11,612 bases of DNA from Pedosphaera sp. (GCA_009695405.1 SIAZ01000105.1:1-11612), one strand, 5' to 3'. Counted from the first letter of the stretch, positions 1 through 6,605 are shown. Numbers and translations: made by a program. Notes: a model not told the origin generated them from the sequence alone.

Positions 1-137
1 GACTTGCGATGGCAGTCGAAGAGTTCGACCAGTTCGTTGATGATTTTGGTTTTGTGTTCCTTGCCGGCCCGGGCGTAACGATCACGCCTCTTGGCCAGCA
101 CCTCGGTTCGTGTTTTTTGACTCATTTTGGTGTCCAT
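1..137 (-). CDS. Integrase-type transposase, N-terminal fragment (cut by window edge)
   Basis: The first 45 codons of a minus-strand reading frame start at an ATG at 137 and run off the window at position 1. The protein begins MDTKMSQKTRTEVLAKRR and continues with a basic, helix-rich segment ending in ELVELFDCHRK. This resembles the N-terminal helix-turn-helix of integrase-core (rve, DDE) transposases often found in Verrucomicrobia and related phyla; the catalytic core would lie outside the window. A second in-frame ATG at 125 (MSQKTRTE) is an equally good start and closer to how such proteins usually begin. A weak AGGA lies about 12 nt upstream of the first ATG. The family call rests on this short segment only. 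The two 24-bp repeats just upstream are probably the terminal region of the same element. Confidence 0.55.
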   Translation of the reverse strand, partial: MDTKMSQKTRTEVLAKRRDRYARAGKEHKTKIINELVELFDCHRK

Positions 138-140
138 AGC

Positions 141-164
141 TCGGTAACATCCTTTTTGAGTCAA
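141..164. repeat. 24-bp direct repeat, inner copy
   Basis: This copy matches the one at 198-221 in 23 of 24 bases; the only difference is C versus T at the eleventh position. Its core reads TCGGTAACATC followed by CTTTTTGAGTCAA on the plus strand. It ends 3 bp upstream of the first ATG of the integrase-type transposase, so it overlaps the translation start region. It could be a transposase-binding site near the element terminus or an operator for self-repression; both are inferences. Confidence 0.7.
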
Positions 165-197
165 CGTATGGTTTCCTCAAACCATTTCACCTCGCCT

Positions 198-221
198 TCG
201 GTAACATTCTTTTTGAGTCAA
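198..221. repeat. 24-bp direct repeat, outer copy
   Basis: This is the second copy of the 24-bp motif, in the same orientation and 57 bp (between five and six helical turns) from the inner copy at 141-164. If the repeats mark the element end, the outer copy would be at or near the terminus of the IS whose transposase reads leftward from 137. No target-site duplication can be tested because the other end is outside the window. Confidence 0.65.
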
Positions 222-425
222 TTCGCTGGCCGGAGATCGCTTTTCTTGTCATCGCATTTTTTGCAGTGGCGTCTATGCTACTTTGACTGGACCTCAGAAA
301 CTGCTCCACGGGATGTGGGAGTCCTAGGCGTTGGTTGGGGTGTGTTGATTTTCTGCGAAATGTCCATCCCCGGCGCAGGGAGGGCGTAGCCTGACCGCAG
401 TCGGTGATGGACAAAGGGTCTTTGC

Positions 426-1250
426 CTAGGCCGTCGGACTCAGATATCCTAGCCAGCTGTGTGGCCGGTAGTCATTGTATTCTTGGCGATAGTCTTCAAT
501 GACCAAACGGGCCTCGGTGAGCGTATGCAGTTGTTCCCGATTCAGGCATTCATCCCGGGAGCGGCCATGGAAGCTCTCCACAAAGCCATTCTGCCACGGG
601 TTGCCCGGTTCGATGTACAGAGTTCGCACCCCATTCTCCTTGAGCCATCGTTGCACGATGGTGGCAATGAACTCCGGGCCGTTGTCGCTCCGAAGATACG
701 CCGGCGCTCCGTGCTCCTGGATGACCTTCTGGAGCCATTCCAAGACGTCTTTGGATTTCAGTGCCCGATCCGCCCTCAGGGCGTGGCATTCCCGGGTGTA
801 CTCGTCCAAGATCGTCAGGATCCTCACGGACCCTTCGCGCACGGTTGAGTCCGCGATGAAGTCCCAGTTCCACACGTGCCCGCGGTAAAGAGCCTGCGTC
901 GGCAATCCCGTTGAAACGCCCTGTCGTACGCGCTTTTTACGCGTTGGAGGCACCCGCAGCCCTGCATTCTTTCGCCACCGTTGTACTTGGCGCTTACCCA
1001 CTACCCAGCCTTCTTGGCGGAACAATGCCGCAATCCTTCGGTAGCCGTATCGAGGATGTCGCTCGGATAAATCCGCCATTCGGCGGTGCATCGCCTTTTG
1101 TCGCTCCGACGGCGGCTTTCCCCGGTACCGATAGGTCGAACGGGCCAGTCGTAGGATTCGGCACGCCGATCGGATCGAGCAAACTCCACTCTCAGCCAGT
1201 TTGAGGGCCGCTTCCCGGCGTGTGGCCGGGCTCACAGCTATTTTTTGCAT
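426..1250 (-). CDS. IS3-family (IS407 group) transposase OrfB, DDE integrase domain
   Basis: This is the catalytic part of the IS3 transposase, 274 residues counted from the ATG at 1250. Residues 10-100 contain the HTH_21-like region (CRILRLARSTYRYR, HPRYGYRRIAALFRQEGW). The integrase core follows with D130 (VWNWDFI), D189 (LRSDNGPEF) and E225 (WQNGFVESFHG), giving DD(35)E spacing. The C-terminal YNDYRPHSWLGYLSPTA is the usual end of the domain. The ATG overlaps the 3' end of orfA by 13 bp. The working product is probably the OrfAB fusion made by frameshifting at the A6 run (1241-1246 on the plus strand as T6), not translation from this ATG. All catalytic residues are present and no stop interrupts the frame. 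Confidence 0.92.
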   Translation of the reverse strand: MQKIAVSPATRREAALKLAESGVCSIRSACRILRLARSTYRYRGKPPSERQKAMHRRMADLSERHPRYGYRRIAALFRQEGWVVGKRQVQRWRKNAGLRVPPTRKKRVRQGVSTGLPTQALYRGHVWNWDFIADSTVREGSVRILTILDEYTRECHALRADRALKSKDVLEWLQKVIQEHGAPAYLRSDNGPEFIATIVQRWLKENGVRTLYIEPGNPWQNGFVESFHGRSRDECLNREQLHTLTEARLVIEDYRQEYNDYRPHSWLGYLSPTA

Positions 1251-1510
1251 ACGGCCTCCAGTACCCGGTTCTTCAACAGCGACTCCGCCAGCATCTTCTT
1301 CAGCTCGCTGTTCTCACGTTCCAGTTCCTTAATCCGCTTGGCTTCGTTCACCTCCATCAGTCCAAACTGCTTCTGCCACCGATGGTACGTCGCCTCAGAG
1401 ATGTTCTTCTCTTGGCAGAGTTCCCGGATCGGCTTCCCACTGTCCACTTCACGCAGCATCCGGATCTTCTCCTCAGTCGTGTGTCGCTTTCCCTTCATGG
1501 TCTGGTTCAT
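1238..1510 (-). CDS. IS3-family (IS407 group) transposase OrfA
   Basis: This 90-residue DNA-binding subunit recognises the IS ends. Residues 11-50 (TTEEKIRMLREV through ATYHRWQKQFG) form the helix-turn-helix of HTH_Tnp_1 proteins. Residues 52-87 (MEVNEAKRIKELERENSELK and on) form a heptad-rich coiled coil for multimerisation. The length is normal for the group. The ATG at 1510 gives the longest form; a second ATG at 1498 (MKGKRHTTEEK) is also possible, and neither has a strong Shine-Dalgarno. The frame ends in TGC AAA AAA TAG, so the stop lies right after an A6 run. A slip of -1 there continues into orfB as KKIAVSPATRR, producing the OrfAB transposase. OrfA alone normally acts as a regulator in this family. 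Confidence 0.9.
   Translation of the reverse strand: MNQTMKGKRHTTEEKIRMLREVDSGKPIRELCQEKNISEATYHRWQKQFGLMEVNEAKRIKELERENSELKKMLAESLLKNRVLEAVCKK
1241..1246 (-). promoter_or_regulatory. A6 slippery run for -1 frameshift between orfA and orfB
   Basis: On the minus strand the end of orfA reads TGC AAA AAA TAG. Moving back one base after the second AAA reads ATA GCT GTG AGC, which is the orfB frame. The run is preceded by C, so simultaneous slippage of both tRNAs (A AAA AAA) is not fully supported; single-tRNA slippage or transcriptional slippage are alternatives. IS3 elements commonly use such A-rich signals. Confidence 0.7.
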
Positions 1511-1631
1511 TCTTCGTTGCCCAGACTCTCACTCCCACTGGCTCAGTTTGGCGAGGTTAGGTCAGCTGCGGCTGATCCTTGCGGATGGGTCCACAGGGTG
1601 CAGCCGATCCTGACGATCTTGAACTGAGGCA

Positions 1632-1652
1632 TACCACCTTGAAATTGTGGTA
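1632..1652. repeat. Short inverted repeat between the IS407-type element and the PhzF-family gene
   Basis: TACCAC (1632-1637) and GTGGTA (1647-1652) form a 6-bp perfect stem with a 9-nt loop. The 243-bp gap from 1511 to 1753 also holds a perfect 12-bp palindrome, GGAAGATCTTCC at 1678-1689, and two copies of GTAACAA at 1650-1656 and 1663-1669. None is followed by a T-run in either direction, so I do not call a terminator. No gene was recognised in the gap. Confidence 0.35.
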
Positions 1653-1753
1653 ACAAAACATAGTAACAACGACTCTAGGAAGATCTTCCGGGAGACTAAA
1701 AACGAATAAACGCTGAGTAAAACTGAAGTTGGAGCGGCACGCAGCGAATCGAA

Positions 1754-2827
1754 CTATAAGGACAATGTGCCTTCCATGATTTCGACAGCGTGCCCGCCGA
1801 CGCGAACCTTGGTGACCTTGTCGCCTTCCTTGGAGGCGCGCATATAGATGTGGCTAGGGCGCTTCATCTCGACGCCTTGCAGGTTGTGGACCAACTGATC
1901 TGGAGGCACGACGGCGTAACGCATCATCCAAGCGATGGCGCAACCCGAGGCAGAACCGGTAGCGGCATCCTCGCCTTCCGAGAACAGACCCCGCGCTCGT
2001 ATGGTCACCTTCGGATCTCCCGTGTCGCGGGTGATGTAGTAGAAGTCGATAGGGCCTTTCCAGTTCGCAAAATAAGCACGAACCTTTTCCGCATTTGGAT
2101 GCAGCGATTGCAGCGTGCTGAGACGCTTCAACGGAACAATGGCGAATGGAATGCCGGTCGAAACGGTTTGAATCGGCCATTCGTCGCTGATTTCCGAGGG
2201 TGGTACCCCGATCACTTCCGCGACCGTAGCGCGGTCGTGGGTGGAGCCGAATTGCGGATCGACTTGCGGATCGACTTGCGTCATCTCGCCAAAAACGCCG
2301 CCATCGCGCATGCTGAAATTGACGGGAACCTTGCCAACTTTCAGATCGAGAAAGATCTGGCCGACCTCGCTGCTCTTCATACGGTTGCGGAGGGCGAACG
2401 CCGTACCCAGGGTTGGGTGGCCCGCAAAGGGAAGCTCCTGGTCTTCCGTGAAAATGCGGACCTTGATGCCGTGGTCGCGCTCGGTAGCTGCATCCCGCGG
2501 AAAGACGAAAGTCGTTTCGCTCATTTGGGTTTCTCGTGCGATCTCCTGCATTTCGGTGTCGGAGAGTTCGCGGGCATCCGTAAAAACCACAAGCTGGTTG
2601 CCCTTCAGGCGTTGCGTGGTGAACGCGTCGAGCTGGACATAGGGATAGCGGCGCAAGCCGTCGGGTGCCGGCACTGGCCGAGCGGGTTTTGGGATGCTGA
2701 CTGCAGTTGCAACGAGGCCGGAGGCTCCAAGTTGAAGGAAGTTGCGGCGGGGGTAGGGATCACACTCAAAAGTAACGAAACGGGCGGGCGGGCACAACCG
2801 CCAAATTGGGCCGGGGTGGGGAAGCAA
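1754..2827 (-). CDS. PhzF-family isomerase-like protein with twin-arginine signal
   Basis: PhzF-fold proteins share the diaminopimelate-epimerase fold and act on small molecules as isomerases or epimerases; the model member isomerises trans-2,3-dihydro-3-hydroxyanthranilate in phenazine synthesis. Known catalytic positions are visible: E104 in QMSETTFVF, H137 in LPFAGHPTLGTA and D287 in GEDAATGSASG. The tandem alpha/beta halves span about residues 62-357, normal for the family. Unusually, PRRNFLQLGASGLVA (26-40) is a Tat signal, implying export of a folded protein. The start is doubtful: the frame opens with TTG at 2827, another TTG is at residue 11, no Shine-Dalgarno is seen, and no ATG or GTG precedes the RR motif in this frame. 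Substrate unknown; no other phenazine genes are present. IS debris lies immediately upstream and may have removed the native start and promoter. Confidence 0.85.
   Translation of the reverse strand: MLPHPGPIWRLCPPARFVTFECDPYPRRNFLQLGASGLVATAVSIPKPARPVPAPDGLRRYPYVQLDAFTTQRLKGNQLVVFTDARELSDTEMQEIARETQMSETTFVFPRDAATERDHGIKVRIFTEDQELPFAGHPTLGTAFALRNRMKSSEVGQIFLDLKVGKVPVNFSMRDGGVFGEMTQVDPQVDPQFGSTHDRATVAEVIGVPPSEISDEWPIQTVSTGIPFAIVPLKRLSTLQSLHPNAEKVRAYFANWKGPIDFYYITRDTGDPKVTIRARGLFSEGEDAATGSASGCAIAWMMRYAVVPPDQLVHNLQGVEMKRPSHIYMRASKEGDKVTKVRVGGHAVEIMEGTLSL
2252..2275. repeat. Tandem 12-bp duplication inside the PhzF-family gene
   Basis: TTGCGGATCGAC occurs twice head to tail (2252-2263 and 2264-2275), with the first 5 bases repeated once more. 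The unit is a multiple of three, so the protein gains VDPQVDPQ (residues 185-192) without losing the frame. It looks like a replication-slippage duplication in a surface loop. Confidence 0.85.
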
Positions 2828-3008
2828 CAGGGCGAATTCATCTGGATTTAGGGATAGGGTAAAGACCCTGTGGCGTTGCCGGGTTTGGATACCATGGATG
2901 AGCGACGGCGTGCCGGAGGACCCCTGGCAGAGCTGATCTCGGCGTCTGGCCCGCTCGTCCGGGCGTGGATTTCCTGTGGTCTTGCCTTCCCTTGCGTTTC
3001 CTTCCTCC

Positions 3009-3807
3009 TCAGCCCTTCAGCAGCGCATGGGCCGTCCTGAAGGTTTGTTGTTTCATCCAAGTCTTCAGCGATGCCGCCTGGGTTTTGCCGCGCTCCCGCT
3101 CCGGTTCGTAGACTCCAATTGTCAGGTTTCTCAAGACCGCCAACATCTCGGCTGCCTAGCGGTTCTTCACCCGGCACCAGTCCTCCTCGAAACTCACATC
3201 TCGCCGATAGTGCACCCCGTTCTCAATGGCTGACCAGTGCCCTTGGATCAACTTTAACAACTCCTTCAAGCTCATCTGATTCTGAGTCAGGCTCGTCGCG
3301 TAATACCCAACCTCGGTGCTGGGTTTCTTGGTTGGGTTCCGAGGGATCCGCTCCCGCTTCACCGCCAAGAACTGCCAGCATCCGACCAGCCCTGCATTCT
3401 CCGGGTTCACCTCCACCCGTGCGATGCGACGACGCTCGAGCCGATCAGGTTTTTTGTCCCACGAACATTCCTCCTCAGGGGGAAAACGCCTGCTGGGCCA
3501 GCAGGCGTTCGGTGCGGCTCAGAATCCCATCTTGATTCCCTTTGAGTCCGAAGAGATAGTCCCCACCGAATTCCTCATCCAACCACCAAGCCGACTCCTG
3601 CTGGCGGTGCATGGCGTCGGCCGTCACCAACGTCCCCGGCGGCGGCTTCACCGCCCGCAGCAACGGTTTGAAGTTGGGAATCTCGTTAGTCTTCTTCTCG
3701 ATCGGCACCTGCTGGAGCGTCATCCGCAGGTGGTGCGTCACAGCGGAGAAGAGTTGCAACGGCTTGCCATCGCGCCGCCCGCTGCCGCGCAGCGTCTTGC
3801 CGTCCAT
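3009..3807 (-). pseudogene. ISAs1-family transposase remnant (N-terminus lost, frameshifted)
   Basis: Reading leftward from 3807, MDGKTLRGSGRRDGKP is the start of the DDE domain of ISAs1 transposases. It is followed by EKKTNEIPNFKPLL, VTADAMHRQQESAWWL and FGLKGNQ, all family signatures. The frame breaks at the G5 run at 3478-3482: dropping one base rejoins AFSP to EEECSWDKKPDRLERRR and on to VEVNPENAG and HWSAIENGVHYRRDVSFEED. A TAG at 3156-3158 (VKNR*AAEMLAVLRNLTIGV) interrupts the C-terminus, which resumes to a TGA at 3009-3011. Family members start roughly 100 residues before DGKTLRGS; that part is missing, replaced by IS66 sequence from about 3808. The gene cannot make a working transposase. 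Confidence 0.85.
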
Positions 3808-3825
3808 TCTTGATATTCTTCCCAG

Positions 3826-4053
3826 ATGCTGAGCTTTCTCTCCAACACTCGGGTCTATCTTGCGGTCGGTCAGACCGATCTTCGCAAGTCCTTCGATACA
3901 CTGGCCGGGGTTGTTCGCAGTTCGCTTCAATTGGATCCTCTTTCGGGTCACCTTTTTGTCTTCAGCAATCAGCGTCGTAATCGTGTCAAAATTCTTTTCT
4001 GGGATAAGTCGGATTGTTCTCTTTTTAAGGAAAAATTTAGAGGCTTAACTTAG
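3826..4053 (+). pseudogene. tnpB: IS66-family accessory protein TnpB, truncated
   Basis: The frame starts MLSFLSNTRVYLAVGQTDLRK and runs through FDTLAGVVRSSLQLDPLSGHLFVF and KILFWDKSD. This is the strongly conserved IS66 Orf2 (TnpB) signature, a protein of unknown biochemical role needed for transposition of many IS66 elements. It stops after 75 residues, whereas TnpB proteins are usually 105-120. Near the T5 run at about 4020 the neighbouring frame reads LFLRKNLEA, which resembles the expected YKRLE motif, so a one-base indel probably caused the early stop. Upstream, the expected orf1 (tnpA) is absent and the ISAs1 remnant abuts at about 3808-3825. A and T content is higher than in the flanking genes. 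Confidence 0.8.
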
Positions 4054-4071
4054 GTTAAAAAGAGGCGAAAT

Positions 4072-4091
4072 TCTCCCATTATTATGGGAGA
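4072..4091. repeat. Perfect hairpin between tnpB and tnpC remnants
   Basis: TCTCCCAT (4072-4079) and ATGGGAGA (4084-4091) are perfectly complementary, giving an 8-bp stem with the 4-nt loop TATT. It lies between the IS66 tnpB stop and the tnpC start. No T-run follows on the plus strand, so it is not a typical rho-independent terminator. It could be a translation-coupling or attenuation structure, or an accident of decay. Confidence 0.5.
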
Positions 4092-4121
4092 TTATGGCAT
4101 TGTTATTGCTTAGTAAACAGT

Positions 4122-4575
4122 GTGGAAAAAGACCTTCAAAAAAGCCCTGCGACCCTCGAGGATGCCGTAGCTTTTTGGACTCTTCTTACCGATCAACTGC
4201 GCTCTGAAAAACGGCTCTTAGAATTCCGGATTTAGGCCCTAGAAAAACAACTCTATGGATCTCGTTCAGAGAAGATTTCTGTGGATGAAAATCAGCTCGA
4301 ACTTTCGTCCATCGTCTTTGTTCAAACCGAATCATTGGTGACTGAAGACGTGGTTGTGCCGCCTGATATTGAAAAAGTCGACCGCAAGAAGCCGGTGCGT
4401 CGCAGGTGATTGAAAAAGGACTCTGCGGCCCGGCCTTTTGGCTCACGTTGTTCTCGCAAAGTACATCGAACACCGTCCGCTGTATCGAGGGCCTCTCATC
4501 TCTCGGCAAATGGGGTTAATTCCTGTCGTAAGAGTTACCAACCCTTGGGTATCTGTTTCAAATGAACAAATGAGA
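4122..4575 (+). pseudogene. tnpC: IS66-family transposase TnpC, degenerate remnant
   Basis: From a GTG at 4122 the frame reads VEKDLQKSPATLEDAVAFW, then LLEFRI, a TAG at 4233-4235, and ALEKQLYGSRSEKISVDENQ. The last part is the IS66 TnpC leucine-zipper and GSRSEK motif. A second stop (TGA) is at 4407-4409. Shifting frame gives QVIEKGLCGP from 4403, and a further shift from about 4435 gives LLAHVVLAKYIEHRPLYR, the segment that normally follows the zinc-finger domain. The zinc-finger region, some 70-80 residues, is therefore deleted around 4400. Weak similarity continues to about 4575; the catalytic DDE part and the element's right end are gone. Several stops, indels and a deletion make this a clear pseudogene. 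Confidence 0.8.
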
Positions 4576-4790
4576 TGACTGGGAAAACCTAAAGTTTGGG
4601 CGGTAGCGTGACACACAGTACACGAATCAGCTCGTTTTAGATCAGGATGATCCAACTTCGTCTGATCCAAGGTAAAGAAAACGGCATCTAAATGGATTTC
4701 GAATCACTGCGTAAAAAGAGAACATAATTCATCGGCCAAAACTTGGCTTTAGACCCGAGGAAAAAGGTAAATCCCTATTTTTTAAGCCAT
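4576..4790. other. Intergenic stretch after the IS66 remnant, no gene recognised
   Basis: No convincing coding frame, terminator or promoter was seen. A short string around 4660-4710 (reading SKVKKTASKWIS in one frame) faintly recalls the middle of IS66 TnpC, so decay of the same element may extend this far. Support is weak. Just before the next gene, a purine-rich AGGAAAAAGG sits about 30 nt from the chosen ATG, too far to serve as its ribosome binding site. Confidence 0.3.
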
Positions 4791-5339
4791 ATGGTCCGTT
4801 CTCTCTTCACTGCTTTCGTGCTCGCACTCTTCCTAGCCGCCAACCAAGGGCAGGAAGGGAAAGCCGCCGAACTTAAGGTTGAATCTTTTACCTTCAAAGT
4901 TGGTGCTCCTTGGATCCCGAAAGTCGAACCTCGAATGATGAGTGCCGGCGGATTCGCCCTAGCCGGCAAGGGTGGGGTTGCCCCTATCGAGGCAGATTTT
5001 TATCACTTCGGGTCAGGGGGTGGCGGTGGCATTGAGCCGAATCTGAAACGATGGCAGTCCCAATTTACTCTGGGAGTCGATGGCAAACCGGTTGTCATGG
5101 AACGCGAGGAAATCGGGGCCGGCAGTCAGAAGGCGCTCCTAGTTACGATCAAGGGCACTTTCTTGAGTGGCCCCGCCATGTCTCCCAACAAAGTGCCCAT
5201 GCCCAACTACGTGATGCTCGGAGCAATTCTCTCAAGTTCCGAAGGCGACGTCTTTCTCAAAGTCACCGGTCCCGAAGCCGCTACTCTAGCGACCAAAGCT
5301 CAATTGAAGGAGATTGTGAAAGCAGCCTTTGCCAAGTAA
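4791..5339 (+). CDS. Secreted protein of unknown function
   Basis: The protein has 182 residues from the ATG at 4791. MVRSLFTAFVLALFLAANQG is a classic signal peptide with an arginine at position 3, a hydrophobic core at 5-17 and a possible cleavage after KAA (24-26). The mature part (about 27-182) contains WIPKVEPRMMSAGGFAL, FYHFGSGGGGGIEPNLKRWQSQF (glycine-rich turn at 74-80), an AMSPNKVPMPNY segment and a C-terminal helix TKAQLKEIVKAAFA. I recall similar unnamed exported proteins in Planctomycetes, Verrucomicrobia and Acidobacteria with the order WxxVxP, FYFGxGxGGxxxxNxxRW and LGAIxxxxxGxxFxKxTGP, but know no function. A TTG at 4743 would add 16 residues and spoil the signal peptide, so ATG is preferred. 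It is a single gene facing the convergent aminotransferase gene 165 bp away. Confidence 0.75.
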   Translation: MVRSLFTAFVLALFLAANQGQEGKAAELKVESFTFKVGAPWIPKVEPRMMSAGGFALAGKGGVAPIEADFYHFGSGGGGGIEPNLKRWQSQFTLGVDGKPVVMEREEIGAGSQKALLVTIKGTFLSGPAMSPNKVPMPNYVMLGAILSSSEGDVFLKVTGPEAATLATKAQLKEIVKAAFAK

Positions 5340-5504
5340 GCCGGCGGGATTGTTCTCGGTCTTGGGGCGCCTTGGTTACCTCGATGAATAGTCACGTGGA
5401 GTGTGGATTAAAGCCCGTTACGATCGGTTTCCCTAAAAGAGTGATCAGGTTAGGACTGGCGTGGTAACCCTCCAATAGTGCCTCAACCGTGATCGATTAA
5501 AGGT

Positions 5505-6605
5505 TTAATACTGTTTCAAAACCGTGGCAAATGCGGAGCAGACCAAGTCCACTTCTTGATCGGTAAGATAAGGGTTCATAGGCAGACTCAGGCCTTCATT
5601 TGAAACCTTTTCAGCACACGGGAACTCGCCTGCTTGACGGCCAAGATAAGCGAAGACCGGCTGTCGATGCAGGGGCACAGCGTAGTAACTTACCGATGGG
5701 ACACCCAACTTAGTGAGCGCGGCGCTAATCTCGTCACGTCTCGGCGAGAGCACTGTGTATTGAGCATAAACGGAAGTGTTGCCATAGGCCACGCGAGGAA
5801 GAGTTACGCCGAGGTTCCCAAGCTTTTCGTTATAGGTGGCGGCTACTCGCTGACGCTTGGCGATTTCATCGTCAAAGATTTCCAATTTTTCCAACAAAAT
5901 AGCAGCTTGAAGAGTGTCGAGACGACCGTTGATGCCTAGGATTGGATGGTAATGTTTTCTGGCTTGGCCGTGGACGCGAATCTGGCGCATAGTTTCGGCG
6001 AGTTGATCATCATTGGTAAAAAGCGCGCCTCCATCGCCGTAACAACCTAGGGGCTTGGTAGGGAAGAACGAAGTGCTGCCAATCGTAGAAAGCGCACAGG
6101 ATCGCCGACCGTGATGCAGGGCTCCAAAGGATTGCGCCGCATCTTCTATGACAGGCAGATTGTGGCGTGCAGCGATGGCGTTGATGGATTCCATATCGGC
6201 CACTTGACCGAAAATTCCGACGGGCATAATGGCCTTGGTTCTGGAGGTGATGGCCGCTTCAAGCTTAGCGGGATCGAGGTTCCAACTGTTGGGATCAATG
6301 TCTACGAAGATAGGTTTGGCTCTCAGCAACGTAATCATTTCTGCGGTTGAGATCCAAGTATAGGGCACTGTGATTACCTCGTCGTCCATGCTGATTCCCA
6401 AGGCCATCATGGCGATAAGCAGCGTATCCGTTCCACTGGCCGCGCCGATGCAATGTTTCACGCCTACATATTCCGCAAGCTTCGCTTCAAGCTCGGCGAT
6501 TTCTGGTCCCATAATGTAATTGCCATGCTCGAGCACCGTGGCGATGCGGTGATCAATTTTTTCGCGGATGCGTTTCTGCTGGGATTTAAGATCAATAAAT
6601 TGCAT
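5505..6605 (-). CDS. DegT/DnrJ/EryC1/StrS sugar aminotransferase, WbpE-like
   Basis: This PLP-dependent enzyme of the DegT/DnrJ/EryC1/StrS family transfers an amino group to a keto-sugar nucleotide in the cytosol. It has 366 residues, full length. Motifs: FIDLKSQQKRIREKID and HGNYIMGPEIAELE at the N-terminus, GTDTLLIAMMALG (58-70), DEVITVPYTWISTAE, PVIEDAAQSFGA with D155 contacting the PLP ring nitrogen, and FFPTKPLGCYGDGG with K184 as the Schiff-base lysine; then NGRLDTLQAAIL and LSLPMNPYL. From memory it closely resembles WbpE/WlbC, which aminate UDP-2-acetamido-2-deoxy-3-oxo-glucuronate for O-antigen. The exact substrate cannot be read from sequence. The ATG at 6605 matches the family start. 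No partner dehydrogenase or acetyltransferase (WbpB, WbpD) is nearby. A TATAGA about 80 bp upstream might be a -10 element, but no good -35 accompanies it. Confidence 0.92.
   Translation of the reverse strand: MQFIDLKSQQKRIREKIDHRIATVLEHGNYIMGPEIAELEAKLAEYVGVKHCIGAASGTDTLLIAMMALGISMDDEVITVPYTWISTAEMITLLRAKPIFVDIDPNSWNLDPAKLEAAITSRTKAIMPVGIFGQVADMESINAIAARHNLPVIEDAAQSFGALHHGRRSCALSTIGSTSFFPTKPLGCYGDGGALFTNDDQLAETMRQIRVHGQARKHYHPILGINGRLDTLQAAILLEKLEIFDDEIAKRQRVAATYNEKLGNLGVTLPRVAYGNTSVYAQYTVLSPRRDEISAALTKLGVPSVSYYAVPLHRQPVFAYLGRQAGEFPCAEKVSNEGLSLPMNPYLTDQEVDLVCSAFATVLKQY

Larger units (their letters stand above)
426..1510 (-). mobile_element. IS3-family insertion sequence, IS407 group (coding body)
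   Basis: The span covers two overlapping minus-strand frames, orfA and orfB, with the arrangement and frameshift window of IS3-family elements. OrfA has the helix-turn-helix and coiled coil, and orfB has the DD(35)E catalytic domain. Both frames look intact, so the element may be recent or active. The true ends lie outside this span and I could not fix them. Candidate TG-type termini are TGTCCATCC from 361 and, on the other strand, TGTGGACCCATCC from 1595. They would give about 1.23 kb, the usual size for this group, but the pairing is imperfect and the flanking 4-mers (gaaa and gggt) do not match as a target duplication. Confidence 0.85.

Noticed and set aside
187..414. Minus-strand frame of 75 codons between the integrase-type and IS407-type genes
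   Set aside because: No family resemblance; it covers IS tail sequence and part of the outer 24-bp repeat.
361..1595. Exact IS407-type ends with target duplication
   Set aside because: The candidate termini match poorly without gaps and the flanking 4-mers differ, so ends were not called.
1790..2851. Long plus-strand open frame opposite the PhzF-family gene (353 codons)
   Set aside because: The opposite strand carries clear PhzF motifs and catalytic residues; the plus frame has no recognisable domain and is a GC-driven shadow.
3808..3951. N-terminal extension of the ISAs1 frame up to 3951
   Set aside because: It is antisense to IS66 tnpB and unlike ISAs1 N-termini; the transposase remnant begins at DGKTLRGS near 3807.
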